Notes under the pieces: model-generated | Databases searched by the model: none | The model's input: the letters and a program-made list of their open reading frames with translations, nothing else | Told to the model about the DNA's origin: nothing | Assembly (NCBI GenBank): GCA_038735125.1 | Contig: JAVYNU010000001.1 | Coordinates: 405,672-469,671 of the forward strand | DNA from: Ignisphaera sp. | GTDB taxonomy: Archaea > Thermoproteota > Thermoprotei_A > Sulfolobales > Ignisphaeraceae | Length of the DNA stretch: 64,000 bases | Direction of reading: 5' to 3' | Part shown: positions 37,557 through 46,821 of the stretch, in pieces | Numbering within the stretch: the stretch's first letter is position 1 | Layout: each line of letters starts with the position of its first letter | Position numbers and translations under genes: made by a program

Positions 37557-38105
37557 ATGTCTACAGAACCTTCTCCAAGAATTGCGTATCCAGTTGCTTA
37601 TATAGATGAAGAGAGTATAAAGACTCTTGCTATGCAGACTGATCTATCTAGATACACGAACCCAAGTTCGAGGATCTATATAGATAATGAGAAAAAGTGC
37701 TTTAACGACAAGCCTTTAAAAGGCGAAGGAAAGCAACTTGTGGAGGTTGTCTATGAAGCCCTACCTGAACTTGTAATTGATTTGGAGAAAGGGGTCACCA
37801 AGACAGATTTTGCAATATACTTGCCAGAACATGACCAACTGTTATATGTAAATGCAGCCACAAGAGCATTTATCATCGAAGCTTCAGGAAAAAGTGTTTT
37901 CCCGCTTGTATCTGAGGGTAGAGTGGTTTCAGAACATGAAAAAATATTTTATGTGGTAACAAGCAAATTTGAGGTTAGAGTTATACGAGCTGAGGTTAGA
38001 GGGGTAGTCGTTTACATTGGTGATGTGTTAAATAGCGAAACCAGTAAAATGGTTTCGATAATAGTTGGTGAGGGGAATGTCGTCACAGTCTCTAGATGCC
38101 ATTAG
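37557..38105 (+). CDS. DUF2118-like archaeal protein
   Basis: 182 residues, beta-rich, no transmembrane helix. The C-terminal half (VFPLVSEGRVVSEHEKIFYVVTSKFEVRVIRAEVRGVVVYIGDV) resembles a biotinyl/lipoyl-like barrel as reported for archaeal DUF2118 proteins, but without an obvious MKM-type modified lysine. Function unknown. The gene overlaps gltX by 29 bases, so the two are likely co-translated. The family call is from memory of the pattern and should be treated as tentative. Confidence 0.5.
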   Translation: MSTEPSPRIAYPVAYIDEESIKTLAMQTDLSRYTNPSSRIYIDNEKKCFNDKPLKGEGKQLVEVVYEALPELVIDLEKGVTKTDFAIYLPEHDQLLYVNAATRAFIIEASGKSVFPLVSEGRVVSEHEKIFYVVTSKFEVRVIRAEVRGVVVYIGDVLNSETSKMVSIIVGEGNVVTVSRCH

Positions 38106-39834
38106 GCAGAAAATAGAGAATGTAGCGCTGAAATATGCTGTAGAGAATAGGCTAAGGTATGGAGAGGCAAAGCAAGGCCCTGTAATGAATAAGGTATTGG
38201 GAGAGCTTAAGGAGTTTAGGCACTTGGCCAGAGAAATAGCAGGGATAGTCTCTAATGTTCTAAAATATGTTAATAGTTTAAGCATATCAGAGTTGAAGGA
38301 GCTTGCAGAAAAGCTTGGCCTTGCCGAGGCGCAGGAATCTAAGAAGGAGAAGAGGGTATTACCTCCACTTCCAAATGTTGATTTGTGGGGAAGTGTTGTA
38401 ACAAGGTTTGCTCCAAACCCAGATTTTCCAATACATCTCGGAAATGCTAGGGCAGCAATTTTAAGCCACGAATATGCGAGAATGTATAAAGGAAAGTTTA
38501 TACTCAGATTTGAAGATACTGACCCAAGAACTAAACCACCTCTTCCATTCTCATACCTGATCATCGAAGAGGATCTGAAATGGCTTGGAGTAACATGGGA
38601 TGAAAAGTATATTCAGAGCATGAGAATGGATAGGTATTATTCAATTGCAAAGAAGTTGATAGAACTGGGATACGCATATGTCGATCTTTGTAAAAAAGAT
38701 GTTTTCAGGGAATACAGAAATGCTGGAAAAGCTTGCCCACATAGAGAAATGCCACCAACACAGCATCTAGAGCTTTTTGAGAAAATCCTTGCAGGAGAAT
38801 TTAGAGAGGGAGAAGCTGTTATAAGAATAAAAACAGATTTAGCACATCCCGACCCGGCTATAAGAGATTGGGTAATGTTCAGAATTGTAGACACCACAAA
38901 GAATCCCCATCCAATAGTTGGAGATAGATATAGGCTCTGGCCAACATACAACTTTGCAGCAGCTGTAGATGATCACCTCATGGGTGTGACGCATATATTG
39001 AGAGGTAAGGAACATGCGCTAAATACTGCAAAGCAACTGTACATATACAAGTATCTTGAATGGAGATACCCAGAGGTCGTCAATTTCGGCAGGGTTGGTC
39101 TAGAAGGGCTTATATTGAGCAAAACCTGGATAAAGAATCAACTGAAGAACAATCCTGAAAAGTTCATGGGTTTTGACGATATTAGATTTGCAACTATATC
39201 TGGTCTTAGGAGAAGAGGGATACTAGCCGAAACGATCAGGGAGGTTATTCTTAGCCTTGGTCTAAGCCCTGTTGATGCAAGGATTAGCTGGGTTAATCTA
39301 GCAGCAATTAACAGAAAGAATGTTGATCCAATAGCCAAAAGAATCTTTATTGTATGTAACCCTGTCAAGGTTGTCATAGAAGGTGTGAAAACGCCTAGAG
39401 AAATCGAAATACCATACCATCCAACAAAAGATCTAGGTAAAAGGAAATTGCTTTTAACAAGACCAGAGGTTTACATATCTCTAAAAGATTTAGAAAACGT
39501 TAATCAAGGAGCCGTTATAAGGCTCATGGAACTTTTCAATATCGTCATCGAAAGAAACGCAGAAGATAATGTTATTGCTAGGTATCACAGTAGTTCATTG
39601 GATGATGCAAAGAAACTAGGAGCCCCAATAATTCAGTGGATTCCATGTAACGATACTGCAAAAGCCGAGCTACTAAGGGTAGAAGGTATGAAAATTCGAA
39701 AAGAGCATTGTGTCGGCGAGTCATCGTTAAAAATGCTGAGAGAAGGAGAAATTATACAAATGGTTAGATTAGGCTTTGGAAAAATAGAAAAGATATCTAA
39801 AGCTAAAATATCGATTATATATAGCCATGAATAA
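38077..39834 (+). CDS. gltX: Glutamyl-tRNA synthetase (archaeal type)
   Basis: 585 residues, class I synthetase. The HIGH-like motif is in VVTRFAPNPDFPIHLGNARAAILSHEYA and the KMSKS-like motif is LEGLILSKTWIKNQL. An N-terminal 100-residue archaeal extension precedes the Rossmann domain; a beta-barrel anticodon-binding half follows. ATG 38077 after gtgagggga is chosen over the TTG at 38065. In Archaea it usually charges both tRNA-Glu and tRNA-Gln for later amidation. Confidence 0.95.
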   Translation: MSSQSLDAIRQKIENVALKYAVENRLRYGEAKQGPVMNKVLGELKEFRHLAREIAGIVSNVLKYVNSLSISELKELAEKLGLAEAQESKKEKRVLPPLPNVDLWGSVVTRFAPNPDFPIHLGNARAAILSHEYARMYKGKFILRFEDTDPRTKPPLPFSYLIIEEDLKWLGVTWDEKYIQSMRMDRYYSIAKKLIELGYAYVDLCKKDVFREYRNAGKACPHREMPPTQHLELFEKILAGEFREGEAVIRIKTDLAHPDPAIRDWVMFRIVDTTKNPHPIVGDRYRLWPTYNFAAAVDDHLMGVTHILRGKEHALNTAKQLYIYKYLEWRYPEVVNFGRVGLEGLILSKTWIKNQLKNNPEKFMGFDDIRFATISGLRRRGILAETIREVILSLGLSPVDARISWVNLAAINRKNVDPIAKRIFIVCNPVKVVIEGVKTPREIEIPYHPTKDLGKRKLLLTRPEVYISLKDLENVNQGAVIRLMELFNIVIERNAEDNVIARYHSSSLDDAKKLGAPIIQWIPCNDTAKAELLRVEGMKIRKEHCVGESSLKMLREGEIIQMVRLGFGKIEKISKAKISIIYSHE

Positions 39835-39906
39835 GCAGTTTCAAAATATCTTAAATACCCGGGCAAATGAGTAAATCTAGTATACAAGATGTGGAAGGGA
39901 TAAAAG

Positions 39907-40293
39907 ATGTCGAAACCATTTTACGTGAAATTTGAAGTTCCCTCAGATGTAGCTGAAAAAGCATATCAAGCACTGAAAAAGGCAAGAGAGACAGGAGGAA
40001 AAATAAGAAAAGGAACAAATGAAGTGACAAAGGGTGTTGAGAGAGGCCTATGCAAGCTAGTACTCATAGCTGAGGATGTTGATCCACCAGAGGTTGTTGC
40101 ACATCTGCCTCTGCTATGTGAAGAAAAGAAAGTTCCATACCTTTATGTGCCAAGCAAAAAGAGATTAGGAGAGGCAGCAGGTATAGAAGTTGCAGCCGCC
40201 TCAGCATGTATAGTAGAGCCTGGTGAAGCAAAGGCTGAGCTAGAGGAGCTTGCATCAAAGTATCAAGAGCTTAGAGCAAAAGCTGGTAAATAA
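39907..40293 (+). CDS. rpl7ae: Ribosomal protein L7Ae (eL8), also kink-turn protein of sRNPs and RNase P
   Basis: 128 residues. [61 protein letters not shown] is the full kink-turn binding domain. It serves the ribosome and box C/D and H/ACA guide RNPs. Confidence 0.97.
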   Translation: MSKPFYVKFEVPSDVAEKAYQALKKARETGGKIRKGTNEVTKGVERGLCKLVLIAEDVDPPEVVAHLPLLCEEKKVPYLYVPSKKRLGEAAGIEVAAASACIVEPGEAKAELEELASKYQELRAKAGK

Positions 40294-40357
40294 ATAGATG
40301 CAAAATACATCAACTATTTTCTAAGAAATAAAATAATTGTTTTTATATAGGATGTAT

Positions 40358-40621
40358 CTATCTCCTTACTGTAAGTTTTCTAGCCTCTCTTTCAGTCTCT
40401 CTTAGTATGACTATATCACCAACTCTCACAGGGCCTCTGACATTTCTAGTTAAAATCCTGCCTTTATCTCTGCCCTCAAGTATTCTAACTCTTACCTGTA
40501 TAACCTCGCCTGTGACACCTGTTCTACCGATTATTTGCACGACCTCAGCTGGAAAACCTATTTTTTCAACAACATTTATTTCATACTCTTTGCTCTTGTC
40601 CTCAACAACTATATTGGGCAT
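40358..40621 (-). CDS. rps28e: Small ribosomal subunit protein eS28
   Basis: 87 residues on the minus strand. [59 protein letters not shown] is the complete family sequence. In many archaea this gene is co-directional between rpl7ae and rpl24e; here it is turned around, convergent with rpl7ae and divergent from rpl24e. Confidence 0.96.
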   Translation of the reverse strand: MPNIVVEDKSKEYEINVVEKIGFPAEVVQIIGRTGVTGEVIQVRVRILEGRDKGRILTRNVRGPVRVGDIVILRETEREARKLTVRR

Positions 40622-40723
40622 TCATAACACCTACAAGCAATGTTATTCATAGTGGCTTAATATGTTGAAGAGAGCTTTTAAGCTTTACCAAAGAGAGTAA
40701 GTTATGAAAAGGTGCTGTTGCAA

Positions 40724-40906
40724 ATGGTTTCAAAACATGTTTGTAGCTATTGTGGAAGAAGTGTAGAACCTGGTACAGGGCTGATGTTCGTACAGAACGA
40801 TGGTAGCATAATATGGTTCTGCTCTAGTAAATGTTATAAAAACTATCGATTAGGTAGAGATCCGAAGAAATTGCCGTGGACTAGACTGTATCTTGGCAGG
40901 AGATAG
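40724..40906 (+). CDS. rpl24e: Large ribosomal subunit protein eL24
   Basis: 60 residues. The zinc site [13 protein letters not shown]...[11 protein letters not shown] and the tail [16 protein letters not shown] are diagnostic. The frame opens at a GTG (40712) that is part of the AAGGTG ribosome binding site; ATG 40724 follows after 9 bases and is preferred. It is convergent with the aIF5B gene 14 bases away; the ndk gene seen at this place in relatives is absent. Confidence 0.95.
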   Translation: MVSKHVCSYCGRSVEPGTGLMFVQNDGSIIWFCSSKCYKNYRLGRDPKKLPWTRLYLGRR

Positions 40907-40920
40907 AGATGAGAGACGTT

Positions 40921-42729
40921 CTACAAGTTCTTTAGTAGGAACATGTATTCTGGCTCTTTAGATGCTTTAATCTTTAGAATCTCTTTAAGTACTTCAATAC
41001 TATCTGATGTAAGCATCGATCTAAACTTTGTTGTCAATAACTTTGCGTGCTCTAGTGGAATATCTGTGTATAGAATATCTCCTTCGTGAATGTGGCGTCC
41101 AACCATAACATTTCCCCTAATGGATATCGCAACCTCTTGGCCCATCCTAGCCTCTTTTAAAGTTTGGCCCATGTGCTGAATCTGAAGTATTTCACCAATT
41201 CTTTTTCCATCAGCTCTCATAATAGGATTACCAGGTTTTATCAATCCCCCGATAACTTCTACTCCAACTATTGCTGGGTCACTTCTCCTGAATACAAAAC
41301 CTGGTAGGATTTTTATTTTTCCTGGTGGTATCAACATTTCAAATTCTTTTTGTAGCTCCATCTTCTTTTCATTTTCTACCCACTGCATATACTCTTCTAT
41401 GAGTCTATATACGATGTTATTTGAGAATATCCTTATACCCTCTTTTTTAACAAGTTCTTCGGCCTCTGGCAAGGGCTTCGTGTTAAAGAGTAGAATTACA
41501 CCAAGATATTTATCTGTTTTTGCAACAAGCGATGCCTCAATAACATCCCTTCTTGTTAACGGCCCTACATCAGCTATGCGAATTTGGATCCCATTTTTGG
41601 TGAGGGCATATATTATGGCTTCTAGGGTTCCGAGCGTATCAGCTTTAACTACAACACCATTAATATCTTTTCTGAATCGCACTGTCTCAACCTCTTCTTG
41701 TACAAGTTTCTTGTAATTATCAACTTCACTTTCTTGTGAAACTACATAAAGCGGAGACCCTGCCAGAGCATCTTCCAGTCCGGGCGCTACTATTCTAATG
41801 CCTGCTGCAGCTGATACTGATTCCACTGTTCTAAGCTCTGTTTTAGCAACTCTTATGTCAGTCATAGTCTTTGGCATTAGAATGGCTCTTACCCTTGTAG
41901 TTATAGGTCCATTGACTCCAGCTAAGACTATTAAATCCCTTTCTTGTATGATACCGTCATATAGAATAACGTCTATAGCTGTTCCATATCCTGGCTGTTC
42001 CTTAACCTCAAGCACAACACCCTTTCCAGGGCCCTCGGCATATAAAAGCTTATCACCAACATACTTTTGAGCCATTCCAGCTACAACAGCCAAAAGCTCT
42101 GCAATGCCTTCGCCTGTCTTAGCCGATACAGGTACGATTGGTACTGTAGCCAAGAAGTCCCTGACTCTTTCAAACATGTCGGCAGAGATTCCATAGTTTG
42201 ATAATTGGGCAATCAGTTTATAGAGCAAATTTTCCAATCTCTTAACAACTGCTTGATCCTGTTTTCTCAAGCTTATGGAAATTGGGTTATCAGGATTCGG
42301 TTTCCAGCCATGTATCTTATCTATTTTGTTAGCAGCTATAACAAAGGGGACTTTTCTAGACTTCAATATCTCTATGCTTTCCACGGTTTGGGGCATTACA
42401 CCTTCGTTTACGTCTATCACAAGGATTGCTATGTCAGCAACGCTTCCCCCTCTTCTCCTAAGATTAGAGAATAATTCATGACCTGGGGTATCAATGAACA
42501 GTAACCCAGGTATAGTTAGTTTAATGGGTATGATTCTTTTGAGAGGCTCTGTAACCTTTTCAATAACTGATATTGGAATGTTACTAGCGCCTATATGTTG
42601 CGTCATTTCACCAGCTTCTTTTTTTACAACAGCTGTACCTCTAATTTTATCTAATAGCGTTGTTTTCCCATGATCGACATGTCCAAGAACAGCTACTATA
42701 GGTTGTCTAAGTCTTTTTGCTGTACTCAC
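40921..42729 (-). CDS. infB: Translation initiation factor aIF5B (IF2-like)
   Basis: 602 residues. GTPase that joins ribosomal subunits. G1 GHVDHGKTTLLDKIRGT, G3 DTPGHELFSNLRRRGG and G4 NKIDK are present, then beta-barrel and C-terminal domains (FRRSDPAIVGVEVIGGLIKPG). No intein is present. GAGGTG lies 6 bases before the in-frame GTG at 42729, which is preferred to the GTG at 42738. Confidence 0.97.
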   Translation of the reverse strand: MSTAKRLRQPIVAVLGHVDHGKTTLLDKIRGTAVVKKEAGEMTQHIGASNIPISVIEKVTEPLKRIIPIKLTIPGLLFIDTPGHELFSNLRRRGGSVADIAILVIDVNEGVMPQTVESIEILKSRKVPFVIAANKIDKIHGWKPNPDNPISISLRKQDQAVVKRLENLLYKLIAQLSNYGISADMFERVRDFLATVPIVPVSAKTGEGIAELLAVVAGMAQKYVGDKLLYAEGPGKGVVLEVKEQPGYGTAIDVILYDGIIQERDLIVLAGVNGPITTRVRAILMPKTMTDIRVAKTELRTVESVSAAAGIRIVAPGLEDALAGSPLYVVSQESEVDNYKKLVQEEVETVRFRKDINGVVVKADTLGTLEAIIYALTKNGIQIRIADVGPLTRRDVIEASLVAKTDKYLGVILLFNTKPLPEAEELVKKEGIRIFSNNIVYRLIEEYMQWVENEKKMELQKEFEMLIPPGKIKILPGFVFRRSDPAIVGVEVIGGLIKPGNPIMRADGKRIGEILQIQHMGQTLKEARMGQEVAISIRGNVMVGRHIHEGDILYTDIPLEHAKLLTTKFRSMLTSDSIEVLKEILKIKASKEPEYMFLLKNL

Positions 42730-42863
42730 TATTGACACCTCCCTTACGGTAGTAAAGGCAATTTCAGAATATAAGGTGTTGTGTAAAAGATTTTCAAAAT
42801 AGCTTTTTAGGGTTTGTCAAGATAGGAATTGTCGATAGCAGTAATGTAGGGTGTTTAAAGTAG

Positions 42864-43523
42864 ATGCCAGAGTTCAAGATAGTGATCTCCGATCCCAGAG
42901 TAAGAGAGCTGAGAATAGTGCCTGTTAAAGTTGTTGGATCCTCCGATATCGAGTATAGCGAAAAACATAAAGAGCAGAGAGAGCTTGTTGTAAGCAAGGC
43001 AAATCCAAAGCTAATAGAATTGCTGAAGCCTGAACTAGGTGTTGCAATAATTAGAATATGGAAGAATAAAGCGAATAAAGAGAAGGTCAACATAGCAACA
43101 AGATTGATTGAGGATTCTTCGCTAGATATCCAGACAGTGATGGTGCCAGAAGCGCTTCTACGCGAGAAAATAGGCTCTGCAGAGGCTCTAGGAGAAATAT
43201 TCCGGGCTCCAGCTTTCCAGCTGAGAGTAGGTGGGGCAGAAGCCTCTAGGCTAATTGGTATGAGAATTGGTGATAGAATAGATGGCTCAATAATAGGTCT
43301 TCCTCAAATTGTTTTAGAGATTAGAGGAGGATCAGATTTAGCAGGTTTCCCAATGAGAAAAGACATAAGTGGTGCAGTCAAAAAATACGTTCTTTTAGCC
43401 TCGGGGCCTGGTTTTAGACCTAAGGAAGAAGGAGAGAGAAGAAGGAAGCTAGTGAGGGGTAACACCATATCCGAGGATATCGTTCAGATAAACACAGTCG
43501 CTATTTTGAAAAGCGAAAAATAA
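42864..43523 (+). CDS. rps6e: Small ribosomal subunit protein eS6
   Basis: 219 residues. The N-terminal eS6 domain includes FQLRVGGAEASRLIGMRIGDRIDGSIIGLPQIVLEIRGGSDLAGFPMRKDISG and the basic segment GFRPKEEGERRRKLVRGNTISEDIVQIN. About 85 N-terminal residues precede it (MPEFKIVISDPRVRELRIV onward), an extension longer than in the minimal archaeal eS6. Upstream of and co-directional with the aIF2-gamma gene. Confidence 0.93.
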   Translation: MPEFKIVISDPRVRELRIVPVKVVGSSDIEYSEKHKEQRELVVSKANPKLIELLKPELGVAIIRIWKNKANKEKVNIATRLIEDSSLDIQTVMVPEALLREKIGSAEALGEIFRAPAFQLRVGGAEASRLIGMRIGDRIDGSIIGLPQIVLEIRGGSDLAGFPMRKDISGAVKKYVLLASGPGFRPKEEGERRRKLVRGNTISEDIVQINTVAILKSEK

Positions 43524-43586
43524 AGTAACAACATTTTTATTTTGTTAAGAGAAGAGACTTTTCTAGCTACATAGGTGCTCTCAAAA

Positions 43587-44819
43587 ATGCCTGGCGCAGA
43601 AAAGCCTATACCAACTATTTCGATAGGGGTCGTGGGCCACGTTGACCATGGGAAAACCACTCTTGTACAGGCATTAACGGGTATTTGGACAGCTCGATAT
43701 TCAGAAGAGCTTAAAAAGTCTATGACAATATACCTTGGCTATGCCCAGACATCCATATTTCGTTGTGGAAATCTTGAGCCCCCAGACTCATATATAACAT
43801 CTTCTAGCTCCTGTGGAGAAAATTCACAGCCAGAGTATATTAAAACAGTGTCATTCGTTGATGCTCCAGGCCACGAAATTCTCATGGCAACAATGCTCTC
43901 TGGAGCTTCGTTAATGGATGCAGCAATAGTTGTTATAGCCGCTAATGAACCTTGTCCCCAGCCGCAGACACGTGAGCATGTTAAAGCGCTTGAGATTCTT
44001 GGTATAAATCAAGTTGTAATAGTTCAAAATAAGGTTGATGTTGTTCCTAGGGAAAAGGTATTGGAAAATTATAAACAAATAAAGCAGTTCTTAGAGAGTA
44101 CACCATATTCTAATGCGCCTATAATTCCTGTAAGTGCTTTGCATAAAGCTAATATTGGAGTTGTTGCTATGGCTATTGCAAAGCTTTTCAAAGAGCCTGA
44201 AAGGGTTCTTGGGAAACCGGCTATAATGCAGATTGCTAGGAGTTTCGATGTTAATCTGCCTGGGACAAGACCAGAGATGCTTGTTGGAGGTGTTATTGGT
44301 GGTGGGGTTATGAGGGGTGAGATTAGGGTTGGAGACGATGTAGAGATAAAGCCTGGTATAAGAATCGAGGTAAAGGGAAAGATTAGATACGAACCTCTAA
44401 CAACAGAGGTTGTGAGCATTAGGTATGCTGATGTAGAATCAGATGTTGCTAGACCTGGCGGACTAGTCGCTATAGGTACAAAGCTTGATCCATCGCTAAC
44501 AAAGAACAATAGATTGGCAGGCCAGGTTCTTGGGCACAATGTTCCAGATCCTGTTAATGATGTTTCAATAGAGTATAGAATGCTTGACAAAATAGTTGGG
44601 GCTAGGGAGCTTGAAACACCTCCTCATCTTAAGCCAGGGGACAGGATTTTACTTATTGTGGGTACTGCTAATGCTAGTGCAGTTGTTCAGAGGGTTACTA
44701 GTGATGAAATGGAGGTGAAAACAGACAGTCCTATTGTGGTATTTGAAAAAAGTAAGGTTGCTGTTCTATCAAAGATAAAGGGTAGATGGAGGCTTATTGG
44801 CTGGGGGAATGTGAAATAG
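43587..44819 (+). CDS. eif2g: Translation initiation factor aIF2 subunit gamma
   Basis: 410 residues. GTPase carrying initiator tRNA. GVVGHVDHGKTTLVQALTG, FVDAPGHEILMATMLSG and VQNKVD are intact. The zinc knuckle between G2 and G3 is degenerate: FRCGNLEPP...SSSCGEN keeps only two of the usual four cysteines. The ATG at 43587 is 9 bases after AGGTG and is preferred over the GTG at 43575. It overlaps the PIN gene by 34 bases. Confidence 0.95.
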   Translation: MPGAEKPIPTISIGVVGHVDHGKTTLVQALTGIWTARYSEELKKSMTIYLGYAQTSIFRCGNLEPPDSYITSSSSCGENSQPEYIKTVSFVDAPGHEILMATMLSGASLMDAAIVVIAANEPCPQPQTREHVKALEILGINQVVIVQNKVDVVPREKVLENYKQIKQFLESTPYSNAPIIPVSALHKANIGVVAMAIAKLFKEPERVLGKPAIMQIARSFDVNLPGTRPEMLVGGVIGGGVMRGEIRVGDDVEIKPGIRIEVKGKIRYEPLTTEVVSIRYADVESDVARPGGLVAIGTKLDPSLTKNNRLAGQVLGHNVPDPVNDVSIEYRMLDKIVGARELETPPHLKPGDRILLIVGTANASAVVQRVTSDEMEVKTDSPIVVFEKSKVAVLSKIKGRWRLIGWGNVK

Positions 44820-45217
44820 TTGAATGTGTCATTGTTCTAGACACGAGCATACTATTTTTGATTGCTGATGGTCTCGCATTTTTTGATAATATTTATGAGG
44901 TGGATTATGGTTGCAGACCTATACTCATTAAGCCAGTTCTTCAGGAGATTATAAATATTTCAAAACGAGATTGCGGCAAAAAAGGTAAGTTGGCTAAATG
45001 GATTCTAGAAAATATCGTTCCAATAATAAAAGTCGAGGATTTTACCTTCGAAGGGTCTGTAGATGACGCGTTAATAGCTTTTGCAAAAAAACTTCGTGAT
45101 AAAGGATTCAAGGTATTTATAGCATCAGCAGATAAAAAGGTAAGAGAAAAGGCGATGAAAGAATCCATAGATGTGATTGTCTACAGATTTTCTGAGAAGA
45201 TGTTCGAATCTCTATAA
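44786..45217 (+). CDS. PIN-domain protein (predicted RNase)
   Basis: 143 residues. The acidic triad positions of PIN nucleases are visible in VLDTSILF, a central KPVLQEII, VDDALIAFAKKL and the C-terminal FIASADKKVREKA. No antitoxin gene is adjacent, and archaeal PIN proteins beside aIF2-gamma are generally treated as housekeeping RNA-processing enzymes rather than VapC toxins. The only in-frame ATG before the domain is 44786, 34 bases inside the aIF2-gamma gene, giving a short leader of 15 residues. Confidence 0.85.
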   Translation: MEAYWLGECEIVECVIVLDTSILFLIADGLAFFDNIYEVDYGCRPILIKPVLQEIINISKRDCGKKGKLAKWILENIVPIIKVEDFTFEGSVDDALIAFAKKLRDKGFKVFIASADKKVREKAMKESIDVIVYRFSEKMFESL

Positions 45218-45284
45218 CCATAAGCTTTTAAGTTGTGTATATGGTAGGAAACAGCGTGGATATAGAGTTTTTGGTGAGGTCTAT

Positions 45285-45821
45285 TTGTTTAGGCTATATA
45301 GACTAAGAGATATTGTAAGAATAGACCCATCAAAGATTAATAGACCCATCGAGGAGGTGGCCTTTGACGAGCTCAGAAAGAAGTATGAAGGATTAAAGGA
45401 TAAAAATCTTGGCATAGTTATAGCGATAACAGATGTTAATGTTGATTCAATGGGTTATATACCCATAGGCGATGGAGCGCCTTATCATAGAGTAGAATTC
45501 ACAGTAATTGCATATGTTCCTCTGGTTAGCGAAGTTGTTGAAGGAGAGGTTGCAACTGTTGGGAGAGGTGGTATAACAATTTCTCTTGGTCCAATTGAAG
45601 GCTTTATACACATACAGCAGATAGCAGATGATGAAGTTTCATATGATGTTGCTAGAAACATTATTGTCTGTAAAAATACCAAAAGATTTGTTATGCAGGG
45701 AGATGTAGTTAGAGCTAGGGTAACAAGCGTCTCTCTTGGAGCTTTTGGAAGGCCACCCAGAGTTACCATGACCATGCGACAACCATACTTAGGCAAGCTG
45801 GATTGGATTTCAAAGAAATAG
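45285..45821 (+). CDS. rpoE: RNA polymerase subunit E (Rpb7-like)
   Basis: 178 residues. FRLYRLRDIVRIDPSKI at the N-terminus, the tip domain, and the S1 domain (EVVEGEVATVGRGGITISLGPIEGFIHIQQ) identify it. With RpoF it forms the stalk that binds nascent RNA. The frame is open from 45177, but TTG 45285 after GGTGAGGT starts the conserved sequence; no ATG fits. Confidence 0.93.
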   Translation: MFRLYRLRDIVRIDPSKINRPIEEVAFDELRKKYEGLKDKNLGIVIAITDVNVDSMGYIPIGDGAPYHRVEFTVIAYVPLVSEVVEGEVATVGRGGITISLGPIEGFIHIQQIADDEVSYDVARNIIVCKNTKRFVMQGDVVRARVTSVSLGAFGRPPRVTMTMRQPYLGKLDWISKK

Positions 45822-45835
45822 TATCTACACATGGT

Positions 45836-46288
45836 ATGATGAACCTTGTAAGGGCTGATAAAAATGATGTTACTGGGGATACTGAAGCAATGGTTTGGAT
45901 CAGTAAAAGGGAAATAGCTTACTACATTATTCTAAGGAAAGCTTTTGGCAATAAACCGTTTAACTTAGGCGAGGCACTAGATATTCTTTCTCTATTTGGC
46001 TCTAAGAACGTTGGGAGAAAAACTCTAAAAAAACTTGTTAAAAAGGGATTCTTAGAGAAAACCGGGGTCATAGATTATAACATAGTCGAACTTGAAAAAG
46101 CTTTTGAAAAGCTTTTACAAAACTATATGATGCAGAGACTCTATAGAAATTTAAAATCGAGAGGGTATAGCGTTGTAATCGATTTGAAGAACAGCTCTAT
46201 TGTAATTGAATGTGATCAGGTAATCGAAAATATTGTAGCAAAACTGAGTGCAGCAGGTATAAGCGCAAAATGTAAACAGAACAACTAA
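45836..46288 (+). CDS. Unknown protein, possible winged helix, after rpoE
   Basis: 150 residues. The first half (REIAYYIILRKAFGNKPFNLGEALDILSLFGSKNVGRKTLKKLVKKGFLEK) looks like a winged helix; the second half alternates helices and strands (GYSVVIDLKNSSIVIECDQVIENIVAKL). There are no zinc cysteines, so this is not Spt4, which often follows rpoE. The frame is open from a TTG at 45803 that overlaps rpoE by 19 bases; ATG 45836 is the more normal start. Family not recognised. Confidence 0.65.
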   Translation: MMNLVRADKNDVTGDTEAMVWISKREIAYYIILRKAFGNKPFNLGEALDILSLFGSKNVGRKTLKKLVKKGFLEKTGVIDYNIVELEKAFEKLLQNYMMQRLYRNLKSRGYSVVIDLKNSSIVIECDQVIENIVAKLSAAGISAKCKQNN

Positions 46289-46355
46289 TGCAAAACACAA
46301 TTAGTAACATGAAAATATTCTAAAAAAGTTTTATGAAAATAATTGTTGATTTTCT

Positions 46356-46655
46356 CTAATCCTTCTTTGTTATAACTATTTCTATTGTTGAAACTCTGCT
46401 TTGCCTACCATCGCTACCTGTTATTGTCTGGCTACCTATTGTAATGTTCTTGACCTCGATTTTTCCTGGTAGGAATCTGTTTCTAACAATTTCTATAGCA
46501 TCTACAGCTTTGCTTATTGCCCTACCTCTAGCCTTGACAACAACTTCGTTAACTCCTTGGTTTAGCAGTGTCAACATTGCTAGCACATAGTTCATGACAG
46601 GTTTTTTGCCAACCAATACTGTGTTTGCAGATGTAGGTGCTTGGGCTTGTGACAT
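46356..46655 (-). CDS. alba: Chromatin protein Alba (copy 1)
   Basis: 99 residues. [65 protein letters not shown] is the full Alba fold; the lysine pair (GKKP) matches the acetylated site known in Sulfolobus Alba. It coats DNA and RNA as dimers. AGGTGG lies 7 bases before ATG 46655. It stands divergent from the reverse gyrase gene across 166 bases. Confidence 0.96.
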   Translation of the reverse strand: MSQAQAPTSANTVLVGKKPVMNYVLAMLTLLNQGVNEVVVKARGRAISKAVDAIEIVRNRFLPGKIEVKNITIGSQTITGSDGRQSRVSTIEIVITKKD

Positions 46656-46821
46656 CACTTCTCCACCTTTACTTCTAGATTCTTATTTGTTTGTAAATAA
46701 TTCTGGGATGGCTAGAGATTATAAATTTATTTGCTACACAGAAGTTGTGCAGCCCATTTGCATATAATATATTTTACAGTTGCAAGTTCAAGACTCTCAG
46801 TTCTTTTGTACTTTTTCATGA
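46656..46821. promoter_or_regulatory. Divergent promoter region between alba and reverse gyrase
   Basis: aaatttataatc on the minus strand (about 46718-46729) is a good TATA box for alba; ataatatattttac (about 46765-46778) suits reverse gyrase, leaving about 20-30 bases of leader. Confidence 0.45.

Noticed and set aside
44786..45217. VapBC toxin-antitoxin locus
   Set aside because: Only the PIN protein is present, with no antitoxin gene, and it is embedded among translation genes.
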